In this document: positions 29,409 through 38,637 of the stretch, piece by piece
Layout: every line of letters begins with the position of its first letter
How positions within the stretch are numbered: position 1 is the first letter of the stretch
Virus record (IMG/VR): IMGVR_UViG_3300035703_000188
Span: 1 to 40,086 of that record
Source: a virus
Strand: one strand, 5' to 3'
DNA: 40,086 bases
Position numbers and translations under genes: made by a program
Notes under the pieces: model-generated
What the model was told of the DNA's origin: nothing
Database searches by the model: none
Seen by the model: only the letters and a program-made list of their open reading frames with translations

Positions 29409-31008
29409 GTGGTCAGCCGAGGCATTCAACACGCTGCCTCGGTATGACGCGATTGCCACGAAGGGCAACTCCGTGTGGGAGCCGGAGGCAGCGAAGCACG
29501 CCATCAACTTCATCGAAGGGATGTGCCGCTACACGGAAGGAGAGTGGGCCGGACAGCCATTCGTCCTGCTCCCGTGGCAGCGCGCACTCGTCGGAAACCT
29601 GTACGGCTGGTTGAGGCCGGACGGAACGCGCAGGTACAGGCAAGCGCACATCCTGATCCCGCGCAAGGCAGGGAAGACAGAGTTGGCGGCGGCGCTTGCG
29701 CTCTACCACCTGCTCGCCGACGATGAGCCGACGCCGAATGTCTACGGCATCGCACGCGACCGCAAGCAGGCGAAACTCTGCCTGAACCGCGCAAGCCGGA
29801 TGGCCGAGGCCGAGCCGCTGCTCCGCCAGCGCACCGAGTCGTACCAGCACCGCCTGATTGCTCCGCAGTCGTACGGCTCGTACGCCATCCTGTCCGCCGA
29901 TGCTCCGGCAGCGCACGGACTCAACACGAGTGCCTGCATCGCTGACGAGATTCACGCGATGGAGAACCGCCGCGACCTGTGGGAAGCCGTGATGACCTCA
30001 ATGGGCGCGCGCCGCCAGCCGCTCATGGTCAGCATCACGACGGCAGGAGTGCTGCGCGAGTCGCTGGAGCACGACCTGTTCCAGTACGCGCTCCGGGTGT
30101 GCGAGGGAACCGTAGACAATCCGGCGTTCCTGCCGTGCCTCCACTACGCCGAGGTCGAAGACCCGTGGGATGCCGAGGCGACGTGGAAGAAGGCCAATCC
30201 TTCGCTCGGCCACACCGTGCGACTGCCGTGGTATCGCGAGGAGGCGAAGCGAGCGCACGACCAGCCTTCGTACGAGTCGCCGTTCAGGACGTACTACCTG
30301 TGCCAGCACATCACTGCGTCCGACAGGTGGATTCGCATGAGCGATTGGGAGGCGTGCCGGGAGGAGATTGACGCCGAGCGGCTGCGCGGCTTGCCGTGCT
30401 ACCTCGGCGTGGACCTTGCGCAGACCACCGACCTGTCCAGCATCGCTGCCGTGTGGCTGGACGGCGACAGGCTCATCGTCCGGAACTGGAACTATGCACC
30501 GGAGGTCGGCGCTGCTAACCGCACGCGACGAGATGGCGTGCCGTATGTAGAGTGGGCGAGGCGAGGCTGGATGACGCTGACGGCAGGCGATACAACGGAC
30601 TACGCCTACATTCAGAAGCAGATCGAAGCGCTGGCGAAGGACAACCGTGTCAGGCTCATCGCATATGACCCGTACAACGCGCAGAACCTCGCCAACGACT
30701 TGGAGAGCAAGGGCCTCAACGTGGTCCGTGTCCCGCAGTCGTTCCTCAACCTCGCCACGCCGACACAGATGTGGGAGCGTGCCGTGCTCGGCAGGAAACT
30801 GTCGCACGACGGCAACCCGGTGCTGGCGTGGGCGATGTCGAACTGCGTCGTGGACCGAGACGCCAATGGCAACCCGAGGCCGAGCAAGAAGCGGAGCGTG
30901 GAGCGAATCGACCCCGTGGTGGCTTCGATCATCGCCATCGCCGCGAGTCTGCACGACGAACAGCAGCAGCGAAGTGTCTACGAGGAACGAGGACTGATAT
31001 GGCTTTGA
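29350..31008 (+). CDS. terL: Terminase large subunit (HK97-like)
   Basis: 552 residues from ATG 29350. The ATPase half has LIPRKAGKTELAAALALYHL (Walker A, about 101-115) and ACIADEIHAMENRRDLWEAV (Walker B), with ITTAG as the coupling motif. The nuclease half has GVDLAQTTDLSSIAAVW and IAYDPYNAQNLAND, with the metal-binding acidic residues. It cuts and pumps DNA into the head. It overlaps the portal gene by 10 bases. Confidence 0.95.
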   Translation: MTRSKSKPSSAAKPRSRASKWSAEAFNTLPRYDAIATKGNSVWEPEAAKHAINFIEGMCRYTEGEWAGQPFVLLPWQRALVGNLYGWLRPDGTRRYRQAHILIPRKAGKTELAAALALYHLLADDEPTPNVYGIARDRKQAKLCLNRASRMAEAEPLLRQRTESYQHRLIAPQSYGSYAILSADAPAAHGLNTSACIADEIHAMENRRDLWEAVMTSMGARRQPLMVSITTAGVLRESLEHDLFQYALRVCEGTVDNPAFLPCLHYAEVEDPWDAEATWKKANPSLGHTVRLPWYREEAKRAHDQPSYESPFRTYYLCQHITASDRWIRMSDWEACREEIDAERLRGLPCYLGVDLAQTTDLSSIAAVWLDGDRLIVRNWNYAPEVGAANRTRRDGVPYVEWARRGWMTLTAGDTTDYAYIQKQIEALAKDNRVRLIAYDPYNAQNLANDLESKGLNVVRVPQSFLNLATPTQMWERAVLGRKLSHDGNPVLAWAMSNCVVDRDANGNPRPSKKRSVERIDPVVASIIAIAASLHDEQQQRSVYEERGLIWL

Positions 31009-32648
31009 GAATCCCGTTCCTTGGCTCGCTGGAGTTCCGGCGCTTCACTTCGACCGTACCTGTCGGCCAGCCGACCACCGGAGGTCTGCAGGTCTACACC
31101 GGGATGGTCGCCGACACCGGGCAGGCGATTACGCCGACCGTGGCGCTGTCGTGCGTGACGGTGAATGCCTGCGTGCAAGCGATTGCCACGGAACTGGCGA
31201 AACTGCCGTGGAGCGTGATGAGCCGCGCGGACTCTATGCGGCGGGTCCGAACCGAGCACCCGGTCCATCGGCTCCTGAACGTCTCTCCCAATCCCGACAT
31301 GACCGCGCTTTCGTGGCGCGAGTTGATGCTCACGAGCGCGTGTCTCACCGGAAACGCCTACAGCCTGATTGAGCGCACGCCGGACGGTAGGCCGAGCGCG
31401 CTTCACTTCCTGCGTCCGGACCTGATGGACGTGCAGCGCGTCAGCACGGGCGAGGTGGCCTACATCTACGGCGGCGGGCGCGACGAGCAAGGACGGACGG
31501 TCTTCAGCAGCAGCGAGGTGTTCCACCTCATGTGGATGTCGCCCGATGGTCTGCTCGGCTACTCGCCGCTATCGCTCGCGAGGCAGGCGATTGGCCTTTC
31601 CATCGCTGCCGAGGCGTTCGGCGCTTCGTACTGGCGCAACGCGAGCAGGCCGAGCGGCGTCCTGTCCACAGACAAGGAACTTACGCCGGAAGCCGTGATG
31701 CGTATGCGCGAGTCGTGGGAGGCGCGTATGCGCGGCGTACAGAGCGCCGGAGCCATCGCGGTGCTGGAGGGAGGTCTGAAGTACCAGCAGATCAGCCTGT
31801 CGCCGCAGGACTCGCAATGGCTGGAGGGCCGCGCCTTCCAGCGCGAGGAGATTTGCGCGATGTTCCGCGTGCCTCCGAGCGTCATCGGTCTGTCCAGCGA
31901 CAAGCAGTCCTATGCCAGCGCGGAGCAGGCAAACCGCGAGTGGGTGACCAACTGCCTTTCGTCGTGGGCGGCTCGGCTGGAGGCCGAGGCGCGCCGCAAG
32001 TTGTTCCGCGCGGACGAGCAACTGGACACGGAGATCAGTTTCGACGCGATGCTCCGCGCGGACCTCATCACGCGTTACCGAGCGTTCAGTATTGCGCGTC
32101 AGTTCGGCTTCATGTCCGTCAATGAGATCAGGGCCGAGATCGGACGCAATGGCATTGGGAACGAGGGCGACGTGTACCTGCAGCCAGCGAACATGGTGCC
32201 TGCCGCCACGCCGTACGGAGGCGACCACTTCACCGACGTGACCGAGCCAGACGCGATGCCGGATGAGCCGGAGGATGACGGAGCGCCAGCGGCATCGGAC
32301 GCGTTCCCCGAGGAGCGCGCGAAGACGCTGGCAGACATCGACCTCAAGCCGACCGAGGCGATGGCGTCGAACGCGCAGCGCGGGCTTGACCTGCGTCGGA
32401 AGCACAAGCGAGGAGGCACGGCAGTCGGCATCGCCCGGGCGCGCGACATCGCGAGCCGTACCAACCTGTCCCCGGACACGGTGAAGCGGATGGTGTCTTT
32501 CTTCGCGCGCCACGCTGCGTACAAGAAGGACCACACGACCGACCCGCCAAGCAACTCGTACATCTCGTGGCTGCTGTGGGGTGGCGACAGCGGCAAGACT
32601 TGGGCCGAGGCGCGGGCAAAGCAGATTGATGCAGCGAGGAAGGCGTAG
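30999..32648 (+). CDS. Portal protein with extra C-terminal domain
   Basis: 549 residues from ATG 30999. Residues 1 to about 400 have the HK97/phage portal layout: ALSCVTVNACVQAIATELAK, ELMLTSACLTGNAYSLIERT, HLMWMSPDGLLGYSPLSLAR and REEICAMFRVPPSVIGLSSD. It forms the 12-fold ring at the head vertex. After an acidic Pro-rich linker (about 410-445), residues to the end carry another domain, with AMASNAQRGLDLRRKHKRGG, ARARDIASRTNLSPDTVKRM and a final WLLWGGDSGKTWAEARAKQI. This extra domain is known from other phage proteins, sometimes separate; its role is unclear. Confidence 0.9.
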   Translation: MALRIPFLGSLEFRRFTSTVPVGQPTTGGLQVYTGMVADTGQAITPTVALSCVTVNACVQAIATELAKLPWSVMSRADSMRRVRTEHPVHRLLNVSPNPDMTALSWRELMLTSACLTGNAYSLIERTPDGRPSALHFLRPDLMDVQRVSTGEVAYIYGGGRDEQGRTVFSSSEVFHLMWMSPDGLLGYSPLSLARQAIGLSIAAEAFGASYWRNASRPSGVLSTDKELTPEAVMRMRESWEARMRGVQSAGAIAVLEGGLKYQQISLSPQDSQWLEGRAFQREEICAMFRVPPSVIGLSSDKQSYASAEQANREWVTNCLSSWAARLEAEARRKLFRADEQLDTEISFDAMLRADLITRYRAFSIARQFGFMSVNEIRAEIGRNGIGNEGDVYLQPANMVPAATPYGGDHFTDVTEPDAMPDEPEDDGAPAASDAFPEERAKTLADIDLKPTEAMASNAQRGLDLRRKHKRGGTAVGIARARDIASRTNLSPDTVKRMVSFFARHAAYKKDHTTDPPSNSYISWLLWGGDSGKTWAEARAKQIDAARKA

Positions 32649-32650
32649 CC

Positions 32651-32995
32651 ATGTGCGGATGGGTCATCTACTTCCTGAAGGGCGCGACGTACGAGGCCAC
32701 GATCACGATTGACGGCGTGGCTGACATCGCCAACGCTACGGAGTGGCGCGTGCGCTGCGTCGATGAGCGGCAGAACGTGATTCTGACCGCGAGCAGCGTC
32801 GGAGCCTCGCCGATGCTCGTGCTCGTCCCGAACACCAGCGGCAAGTCAATGCGAATGACGGTGCCAGCCACCACGACCTCCGCGATGGCCGTGCAGGCTG
32901 GCTACTACGACCTTGAGGTGCTTTGGACGAACGGCGTGGTGCGTCGGTACATCTCGCGAGGAAGCGTTGAGGTAGTTCAGAAGGCGGGCGCATGA
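32651..32995 (+). CDS. Small virion protein, unknown function
   Basis: 114 residues from ATG 32651, just after the portal stop. It is a beta-rich protein with FLKGATYEATITIDGVADIA, TEWRVRCVDERQNVILTASS and a C-terminal YYDLEVLWTNGVVRRYISRG. I have seen similar small strand-rich proteins at the head of fibre gene blocks, but cannot assign a role. It overlaps the next gene by four bases. Confidence 0.65.
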   Translation: MCGWVIYFLKGATYEATITIDGVADIANATEWRVRCVDERQNVILTASSVGASPMLVLVPNTSGKSMRMTVPATTTSAMAVQAGYYDLEVLWTNGVVRRYISRGSVEVVQKAGA

Positions 32996-34377
32996 CGGCA
33001 AGCGTTGAGATCGTCACAGGCGCAGAGGTGCAGGTCACCGAGTCGGCCACGGTGACGGTCGAATCGGAGCAGACCGGAACCTCGGTGCAGTTGTCGCAGG
33101 TCGCCGTCACGCTCACCCTTGCGAGCGGACAGCCGGGCATCGGTCTGCCCGGAGGCGGCACGACAGGGCAGATCCTTATCAAGAAGTCCGGCGCGGCCTA
33201 CGACACGGAGTGGGCAGAGCCGCCGATGGCTGGCGTCACGTCGGTCAATACGCGCACGGGCGCGGTGACGCTCGGCGTGACGGACATCAAGAACGTCACA
33301 TCTAACAGGCTCATTGGCCGGAGCGGTAGCCTCGCTGGCACTGGCGACGCGAGTGAGATTGCCCTCGGCGACGGAGTAAAGTTGTCCGGCGGCACGCTGA
33401 TCGTGGACCCTGACTACATCGTGCCCGTGACGGCGCAGGTGGTCGCTGGCACCGGACTATCTGGAGGAGGTGCAGTCAAGGACAGCCCGCAGGTGGCGGT
33501 GGACTTCGCTGCCTCGGGCGTCTCGTCGGCCACGAAGGCGGTGCGAGCCGACGATGCCCGCATCGCTCCGTGGACCGACACGACGCCGACGCTGGCGGCA
33601 AACCTCGCAGGCATCCCGCAGGGCACGGTCATCCCGGCTGGCGAGACTGCCGTGGCGATACTTCAGCGGATTCTGTATCCGTATCAGTCCGTGGCGTTTA
33701 GCGGCTTCTCCGTGAGCGGCGTCGCGTCGGTGTACGAGATCGGCCAGCCCTTCATCACGAGCGGGACCGCCACGTGGGCCGTCTCCGGGCCATCGGCGAA
33801 CTGGACAGCCGCCAGCGGAGCCATCGCGTTCCTGCAGCCGAACGGGTCAGAGAGCACGATTGACAGCGGCTTCTCGCCGACCGCGCTCACGCGCTCGCTT
33901 TCGGTCCCGTCGATCACCGCGCCGACCAACCCGCGTTCGGCCAACAGCGTCCGACTCCGGCTGTCGGGCGCTCAGGCACAGGGCTCTGTGACTCCGGCGG
34001 ATATCACGCGCCAGTGGTTCTCTCGCTGGTACTTCGGCAAGTCCACCAACAGCAACCTGCTGACGCCTTCGTTCGACATCGCGGGCACCAACAGCGGCAA
34101 CCTGCTGCAGACCACGAGCGCGCAGGGCCCGACGAATCAGACGATCAGCGTGCCAGCCGGGTCGGGGTTCTTCTACCTGTTCATCCATGACGGCTACACG
34201 CTAAACGCCGATCCGCCGTACTACGGGCTGAAGTACGGCGGCAACGCGCTCGCCACGGATCAGATCGTCACGGTGACCGTCACGAACGCGTATGGCGTGA
34301 CGGCGACGTACAAGCGCTACAAGTCCACCTTCTCGCTCGGCGACCTTCTGTCCATCGTCGTGAACCCGACTTCCTGA
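32992..34377 (+). CDS. Tail fibre or receptor-binding-like protein
   Basis: 461 residues, ATG 32992 overlapping the previous TGA. It is Ser/Thr/Gly-rich and beta-structured throughout. The first part has GLPGGGTTGQILIKKSGAAY, a common fibre element, followed by VTSVNTRTGAVTLGVTDIKN, then a long central region and a C-terminal globular part (FFYLFIHDGYTLNADPPYYG, ending in SIVVNPTS). No enzymatic motif is seen. Its place between portal and protease is unusual for a fibre gene. Confidence 0.75.
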   Translation: MTASVEIVTGAEVQVTESATVTVESEQTGTSVQLSQVAVTLTLASGQPGIGLPGGGTTGQILIKKSGAAYDTEWAEPPMAGVTSVNTRTGAVTLGVTDIKNVTSNRLIGRSGSLAGTGDASEIALGDGVKLSGGTLIVDPDYIVPVTAQVVAGTGLSGGGAVKDSPQVAVDFAASGVSSATKAVRADDARIAPWTDTTPTLAANLAGIPQGTVIPAGETAVAILQRILYPYQSVAFSGFSVSGVASVYEIGQPFITSGTATWAVSGPSANWTAASGAIAFLQPNGSESTIDSGFSPTALTRSLSVPSITAPTNPRSANSVRLRLSGAQAQGSVTPADITRQWFSRWYFGKSTNSNLLTPSFDIAGTNSGNLLQTTSAQGPTNQTISVPAGSGFFYLFIHDGYTLNADPPYYGLKYGGNALATDQIVTVTVTNAYGVTATYKRYKSTFSLGDLLSIVVNPTS

Positions 34378-34379
34378 CC

Positions 34380-34748
34380 ATGCCAATCCCCGGAACAGTG
34401 CCGCTCTCAGGACCGATTGCGCCGTCCAGCGCGACGGACTCCTACCCGGTCACGGACCCGCAGTACGGGCTCGGCGGACTTCGCACCGTACAGACGGTCG
34501 CGCAGCGAGACGCAATCACGTCCGAGCGCAGGCAGGCGGGCATGATTGTCTACGTCTCGTCCGTGGGCGAGTGGTATGCGCTTGCCAACGACCTCGCGAC
34601 GTGGAGCGCATTCAAGCCCGGGACTGACCTCCCGATTGAGGTGACTGCGCCAGCCGAAGGCGACCTGCTGGTGTTCAAGCAGGCGTCAGCCAAGTTTGAG
34701 AATGACGCGCGTGATGATGTCCTTGATTTGGACGGCGGAAACTTCTGA
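34380..34748 (+). CDS. Fibre-associated protein
   Basis: 122 residues from ATG 34380. It has GLGGLRTVQTVAQRDAITSE, RRQAGMIVYVSSVGEWYALA, a phage-fibre collar-like element often in tail fibres, and ends LDLDGGNF, similar to the next fibre's ending ITLDGGTF. It may be a short fibre part or a linker. Start and stop are close to neighbours without overlap. Confidence 0.65.
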   Translation: MPIPGTVPLSGPIAPSSATDSYPVTDPQYGLGGLRTVQTVAQRDAITSERRQAGMIVYVSSVGEWYALANDLATWSAFKPGTDLPIEVTAPAEGDLLVFKQASAKFENDARDDVLDLDGGNF

Positions 34749-34777
34749 TAGCCTGACTTCGACCAAAGGATCACGAC

Positions 34778-36304
34778 ATGGCAAACACACTTCGCATCAA
34801 GCGGCGCGCCTCCGGACTTGCTGACGCTCCGTCATCCCTCGTCAACGCCGAACTGGCGTTCAACGAAGTCAACGACACGCTGTATTACGGCAAGGGCAAC
34901 AACAGCGGCAACGCCACGAGCATCATTCCGATTGGCGGACCCGGTGCCTTTGTCACGCTGTCCGGCACTTCGACCTTCTCCGGAACGAAGACGCTGGCTG
35001 GCACCGTGGATTTCACTGGCACGGCTACCGCCGTCACGCAAGCAACGGGCGACAACACGACGAAGATCGCCACGACCGCATTCGTCAAGTCGCTGAACTA
35101 CGGAACCGGATCGGTCACGAGCGTCGGCCTGTCGCTGCCCAGCATCTTCACCGTGACCGGGTCGCCTGTCACGGGCTCGGGAACGCTGACTGCATCGTTG
35201 GCGTCACAGACGGCCAACCACGTGTTCATCGCTCCGAACGGATCGGCAGGCGCGCCGACGTTCCGCGCGCTGGCGGCTGCAGACATCCCACAGACGCTGA
35301 CGGCTTCGTACATCACCAACTTTGATACGCAGGTGCGTACGTCGCGGCTGGATCAGATGGCTGCGCCGACCGCAAACGTGGCCTTCAACAGCGTTCGCAT
35401 CACGAACCTCGCAGATCCGGTGAACGCGCAGGATGCAGCCACGCGCGCGTACGTGGACAGCGTTGCCCAAGGGCTTGACGTCAAGCCCAGCGTGCGCGCT
35501 GCAACGACCGCGAGCATCACGCTGTCGGGCAACCCGGGCACCATTGACGGCGTGACGCTGGCGGATGGCGACACGATCCTCGTCAAGAATCAGTCCACCG
35601 CGTCGCAGAACGGCCTGTATCAGATCAGTTTCGGTGGCGCGTGGACCCGGATCAAGGAGTGCGACACGTGGAACGAACACGTGGGCGCTTTCACCTTCGT
35701 GGAGAGCGGCACGACGCAGCAGGACACTGGCTGGGTCTGCACGGCGGAGCCGGGCGGCACGCTCGGCACCACCAACATCGGCTTCACGCAGTTCAGCGGC
35801 GCTGGCTCGGTGACTGCTGGCGACGGCATCACGAAGTCCGGCAACACGCTGTCGGTCACGGCGCATACGGGTATCGCTGTGTCGGCTTCCGGCGTTGCCC
35901 TGACGGGGCAGGCGCTCGCGGTCCACAATCTTGCCACGAGCGGCATGATCGTGCGTACCGGGTCGGGCACCGTGGCTGGTCGATCCGTGGCGGCATCGGG
36001 AAGCGGCGTGTCCGTGTCCAACGGCGATGGCGTCTCCGGCAATCCGACCGTGGCCCTGTCGGCAAACCTTGCCGCCGTGGCGGGCGTGACTGCGGCTGCA
36101 GACACGATTGCGTACTGGACGGGCGCAAGCACGGCAAGCGCGGCCACGCTCACGACCTTCGGTCGGTCGCTCATTGATGACGCCGACGCGAGCACCGCCC
36201 GAACGACGCTTGGGCTTGGCACGATGGCTACGCAAGCGGCCAGCGGCGTCAGCATCACGGGCGGCAGCATCGACAACATCACGCTGGACGGCGGCACCTT
36301 CTGA
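34778..36304 (+). CDS. Tail fibre protein A
   Basis: 508 residues from ATG 34778 with AAAGGA upstream. The N-terminus, MANTLRIKRRASGLADAPSS followed by ELAFNEVNDTLYYGKG, is a typical fibre anchor, shared in form with the gene at 36315. The body is repetitive, Ser/Thr/Gly-rich, with DAATRAYVDSVAQGLDVKPS and DTILVKNQSTASQNGLYQIS typical of fibre shafts, and the C-terminus ends ITLDGGTF. It probably binds the cell surface. Confidence 0.8.
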   Translation: MANTLRIKRRASGLADAPSSLVNAELAFNEVNDTLYYGKGNNSGNATSIIPIGGPGAFVTLSGTSTFSGTKTLAGTVDFTGTATAVTQATGDNTTKIATTAFVKSLNYGTGSVTSVGLSLPSIFTVTGSPVTGSGTLTASLASQTANHVFIAPNGSAGAPTFRALAAADIPQTLTASYITNFDTQVRTSRLDQMAAPTANVAFNSVRITNLADPVNAQDAATRAYVDSVAQGLDVKPSVRAATTASITLSGNPGTIDGVTLADGDTILVKNQSTASQNGLYQISFGGAWTRIKECDTWNEHVGAFTFVESGTTQQDTGWVCTAEPGGTLGTTNIGFTQFSGAGSVTAGDGITKSGNTLSVTAHTGIAVSASGVALTGQALAVHNLATSGMIVRTGSGTVAGRSVAASGSGVSVSNGDGVSGNPTVALSANLAAVAGVTAAADTIAYWTGASTASAATLTTFGRSLIDDADASTARTTLGLGTMATQAASGVSITGGSIDNITLDGGTF

Positions 36305-36314
36305 TCGGAGCGAC

Positions 36315-37001
36315 ATGGCGAACACAATCCGGCACAAGAGGAGCAGTACGCCGGGAGCGTCTCCGTCAGCCGGGAGCCTCGTCACGGGCGAGTTGGCTGT
36401 CAATACCGCTGACGCGCGCGTTTACACGAAGAACGAAGCAGGCACCGTACAAGAGGTCACGCGACAGGCTGCAAGCAGCAGCATTGGTCGCATTCAGTTG
36501 GCGGCGTCTTCCGGCGCGCTCACGGACAGCAGTGCCCTCACCTTCGATTCGTCGGCAAGCACTCTGACGGCTGGTTCGCTGCAAGTCACAAACGACGCGA
36601 CGAACACAACCATTGCCCGTACCGGAAACGCAGCCCGTCAGTTGAACCTGACGCAGTCAAGCGGCGGCAAGGTAGTGATTGGGGACGCGCTGTATGAGCG
36701 GGACGGCATCCAACTCGTCGTGGATGAAAGCAATCTGAAGGTGTCATGCGAAGGCATAGAGTTCACTGCCACATCCGGTCTACGAGCCCCGGTGGTGTCA
36801 CTTTGGGACGGCGATCAGTCGAACTATGTATTCATTCAGGCTCCCGCCGTTGTGTCGGCCAATGTCACCCTGACGCTGCCTAGCACCGCCGGAAGCAACG
36901 GGCAAGTCCTCACGACCAACGGCACTGGTACGCTGTCGTGGACAACACCGAGCGGAGGGTCAGTACCTGACTTCCTGCTGTTCGGCGCAGGCATCATCTA
37001 G
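36315..37001 (+). CDS. Tail fibre protein B (same anchor as A)
   Basis: 228 residues from ATG 36315. The start MANTIRHKRSSTPGASPSAG with ELAVNTADARVYTK matches the anchor of fibre A. The remaining part is shorter, with FTATSGLRAPVVSLWDGDQS, then TLPSTAGSNGQVLTTNGTGT and LSWTTPSGGSVPDFLLFGAG, a typical fibre end. The genes for two different fibres with one anchor suggest that both attach to the same site on the tail. Confidence 0.75.
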   Translation: MANTIRHKRSSTPGASPSAGSLVTGELAVNTADARVYTKNEAGTVQEVTRQAASSSIGRIQLAASSGALTDSSALTFDSSASTLTAGSLQVTNDATNTTIARTGNAARQLNLTQSSGGKVVIGDALYERDGIQLVVDESNLKVSCEGIEFTATSGLRAPVVSLWDGDQSNYVFIQAPAVVSANVTLTLPSTAGSNGQVLTTNGTGTLSWTTPSGGSVPDFLLFGAGII

Positions 37002-37010
37002 GAGTCAGAC

Positions 37011-37424
37011 ATGGCAACGACAGCCCAATACACGGCACAGCCGATCCTTGAGTACGCGCAGGTCACGACTGCAGACACGTCACGTACTGCCCCTACGAAC
37101 TCTGTAGAGATCACGGCAGGACCGAACGTGACGGCAGGCGCTGGCGTGGGCAAGCGCATCACCCGAATCACCGTTCACGCCACGGTAACTACCACGGCGG
37201 GCATGATCCGGTTCTTCGCTTCGTTGGACAGCGGAACGACAAAGCGGCTCATCCTTGAGAAGCCCGTCCCGGCAATCACGGTCAGCGCGACAGCAAGTGC
37301 CTTCCGATTTGAAGTGCCTGAGTTGGTCGGCTTGATCCTGCCCGGAGGCACGGCGAACAAGATTTACGCGTCAACGGAGAAGTCCGAGACGTTCAACATC
37401 GTGGTGGAGTCTGGTCTGCTGTGA
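37011..37424 (+). CDS. Small beta-rich virion protein
   Basis: 137 residues. MATTAQYTAQPILEYAQVTT and a Thr-rich strand-forming body (RITRITVHATVTTTAGMIRF, LILEKPVPAITVSATASAFR) end with VVESGLL. It overlaps the next gene by four bases and may form part of the fibre complex. No known family. Confidence 0.65.
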   Translation: MATTAQYTAQPILEYAQVTTADTSRTAPTNSVEITAGPNVTAGAGVGKRITRITVHATVTTTAGMIRFFASLDSGTTKRLILEKPVPAITVSATASAFRFEVPELVGLILPGGTANKIYASTEKSETFNIVVESGLL

Positions 37425-38452
37425 ATCCGGGCTTCTTCAGTTTCCCGAATCGTCAGATCAGCAACCCGGCGCAGCGCCTGTGGATGCTTGATGCCAGCGA
37501 TGCCATTCGCGTGGACGAGTACACGGCAGCAGGAACCTACAACGGCATCACGGCTCCAAGCGGCGCAAACATCCTCACCATCCTCGCGTACGGCGGTGGC
37601 GGTGGCGGCATGGGCGGAGGAGCGCAAACCAGCACGCTGGCAGTTGGCGGCGGTGGCGGCGGTGGCGGTGGTGGCACGGCCCTGCTTTCGATGGACTTGC
37701 GAGACTTTCCAACTCATCCGGCCATCCGCCGTCCTCTGACCTTTCAAGTGGCCGTAGGGTCTGGCGGTGCAGGCGGCGCAGGACGAAACACGACCGGATC
37801 AGGTAACAGCGGGTCAAGCGGCAACGCCACCTCGGTCAACCTCACCAACAGCGCAGGCACCGTCATCATGCGCCTCGCCTTTGCAGGCGGAGGCACAGGA
37901 GCGTTTGGGTCAGGCGGGCAACGCAACGGGACAGGCGGCTGGAGCACGTTTCAGGGCGGCATTCAGGGGACGGGAGCAACCGGAGGAATGCGCGGGCAGG
38001 ATGGCGGAGGCAATCCGGGCTGGAACTCCGGCGGCTTCCGTTTCCCGCGTCAGTGGTCGGTGGGTGCCTACGACATTCCGACGCATCCGTACATCTGCGG
38101 CGGCGGCGGATGCGGAGCCACGATCAACACCGATGGCCTTTCCCGTCAGCAGGGCGGATCAGGCGGCACTGGATACTTCTGGTACGAGCCCTACTTGGAA
38201 AGCGAAGGCGGGACTGGTGCTGGCCGGGATGGTCGGCTAGATGACATCGTGTTCGCCGGGGTGGGCGGCGGAGGCGGGTACGCAACCATCGTGTCCGACA
38301 ACGCCAACGCATTCAACGGCGGCAACGGCATTCGCGGCGGAGGCGGTGGCGGAGGCGGCGCGATTTACATGAGCGCAAGCCCGGGCACCTACTCATCCGG
38401 CGCAGGCGGCACGGGTGGCACGGGATACTGCCTTCTCCTTTGGACGGCATGA
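37421..38452 (+). CDS. Glycine-rich adhesin-like protein
   Basis: 343 residues from GTG 37421, overlapping the previous TGA. After a short N-terminal domain come long poly-Gly stretches (AYGGGGGGMGGGAQTS, AVGGGGGGGGGGTALL, GGGGGGGGAIYM) with alternating non-glycine loops. Such sandwich domains of poly-Gly helices are known for the gp38-type adhesins at fibre tips, which bind outer membrane proteins. A host-recognition role is plausible; direct homology is not claimed. Confidence 0.75.
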   Translation: MNPGFFSFPNRQISNPAQRLWMLDASDAIRVDEYTAAGTYNGITAPSGANILTILAYGGGGGGMGGGAQTSTLAVGGGGGGGGGGTALLSMDLRDFPTHPAIRRPLTFQVAVGSGGAGGAGRNTTGSGNSGSSGNATSVNLTNSAGTVIMRLAFAGGGTGAFGSGGQRNGTGGWSTFQGGIQGTGATGGMRGQDGGGNPGWNSGGFRFPRQWSVGAYDIPTHPYICGGGGCGATINTDGLSRQQGGSGGTGYFWYEPYLESEGGTGAGRDGRLDDIVFAGVGGGGGYATIVSDNANAFNGGNGIRGGGGGGGGAIYMSASPGTYSSGAGGTGGTGYCLLLWTA

Positions 38453-38453
38453 C

Positions 38454-38633
38454 ATGGAACGCTACGCGCTGGTTCAGCAGGTAGACAGCATCGTGAAAAC
38501 GGTAGTCGCCCCGTCGCCCGGGATGTCGTGGCATTGCGATGACGATTGCTTCCCGGTCTTGCTGAACACTGGAGAGGCGTGTGAGATGGGCTGGCAGTAC
38601 GAGCCCGGAATGCAGCCGCGCTTCGCGCCGTGA
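38454..38633 (+). CDS. Small protein, unknown function
   Basis: 59 residues from ATG 38454. It has two Cys pairs in MSWHCDDDCFPVLLNTGEAC and a Trp/Tyr-rich end (MGWQYEPGMQPRF). It sits between the adhesin and the protease. Nothing else is recognised. Confidence 0.5.
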   Translation: MERYALVQQVDSIVKTVVAPSPGMSWHCDDDCFPVLLNTGEACEMGWQYEPGMQPRFAP

Positions 38634-38637
38634 CGGC

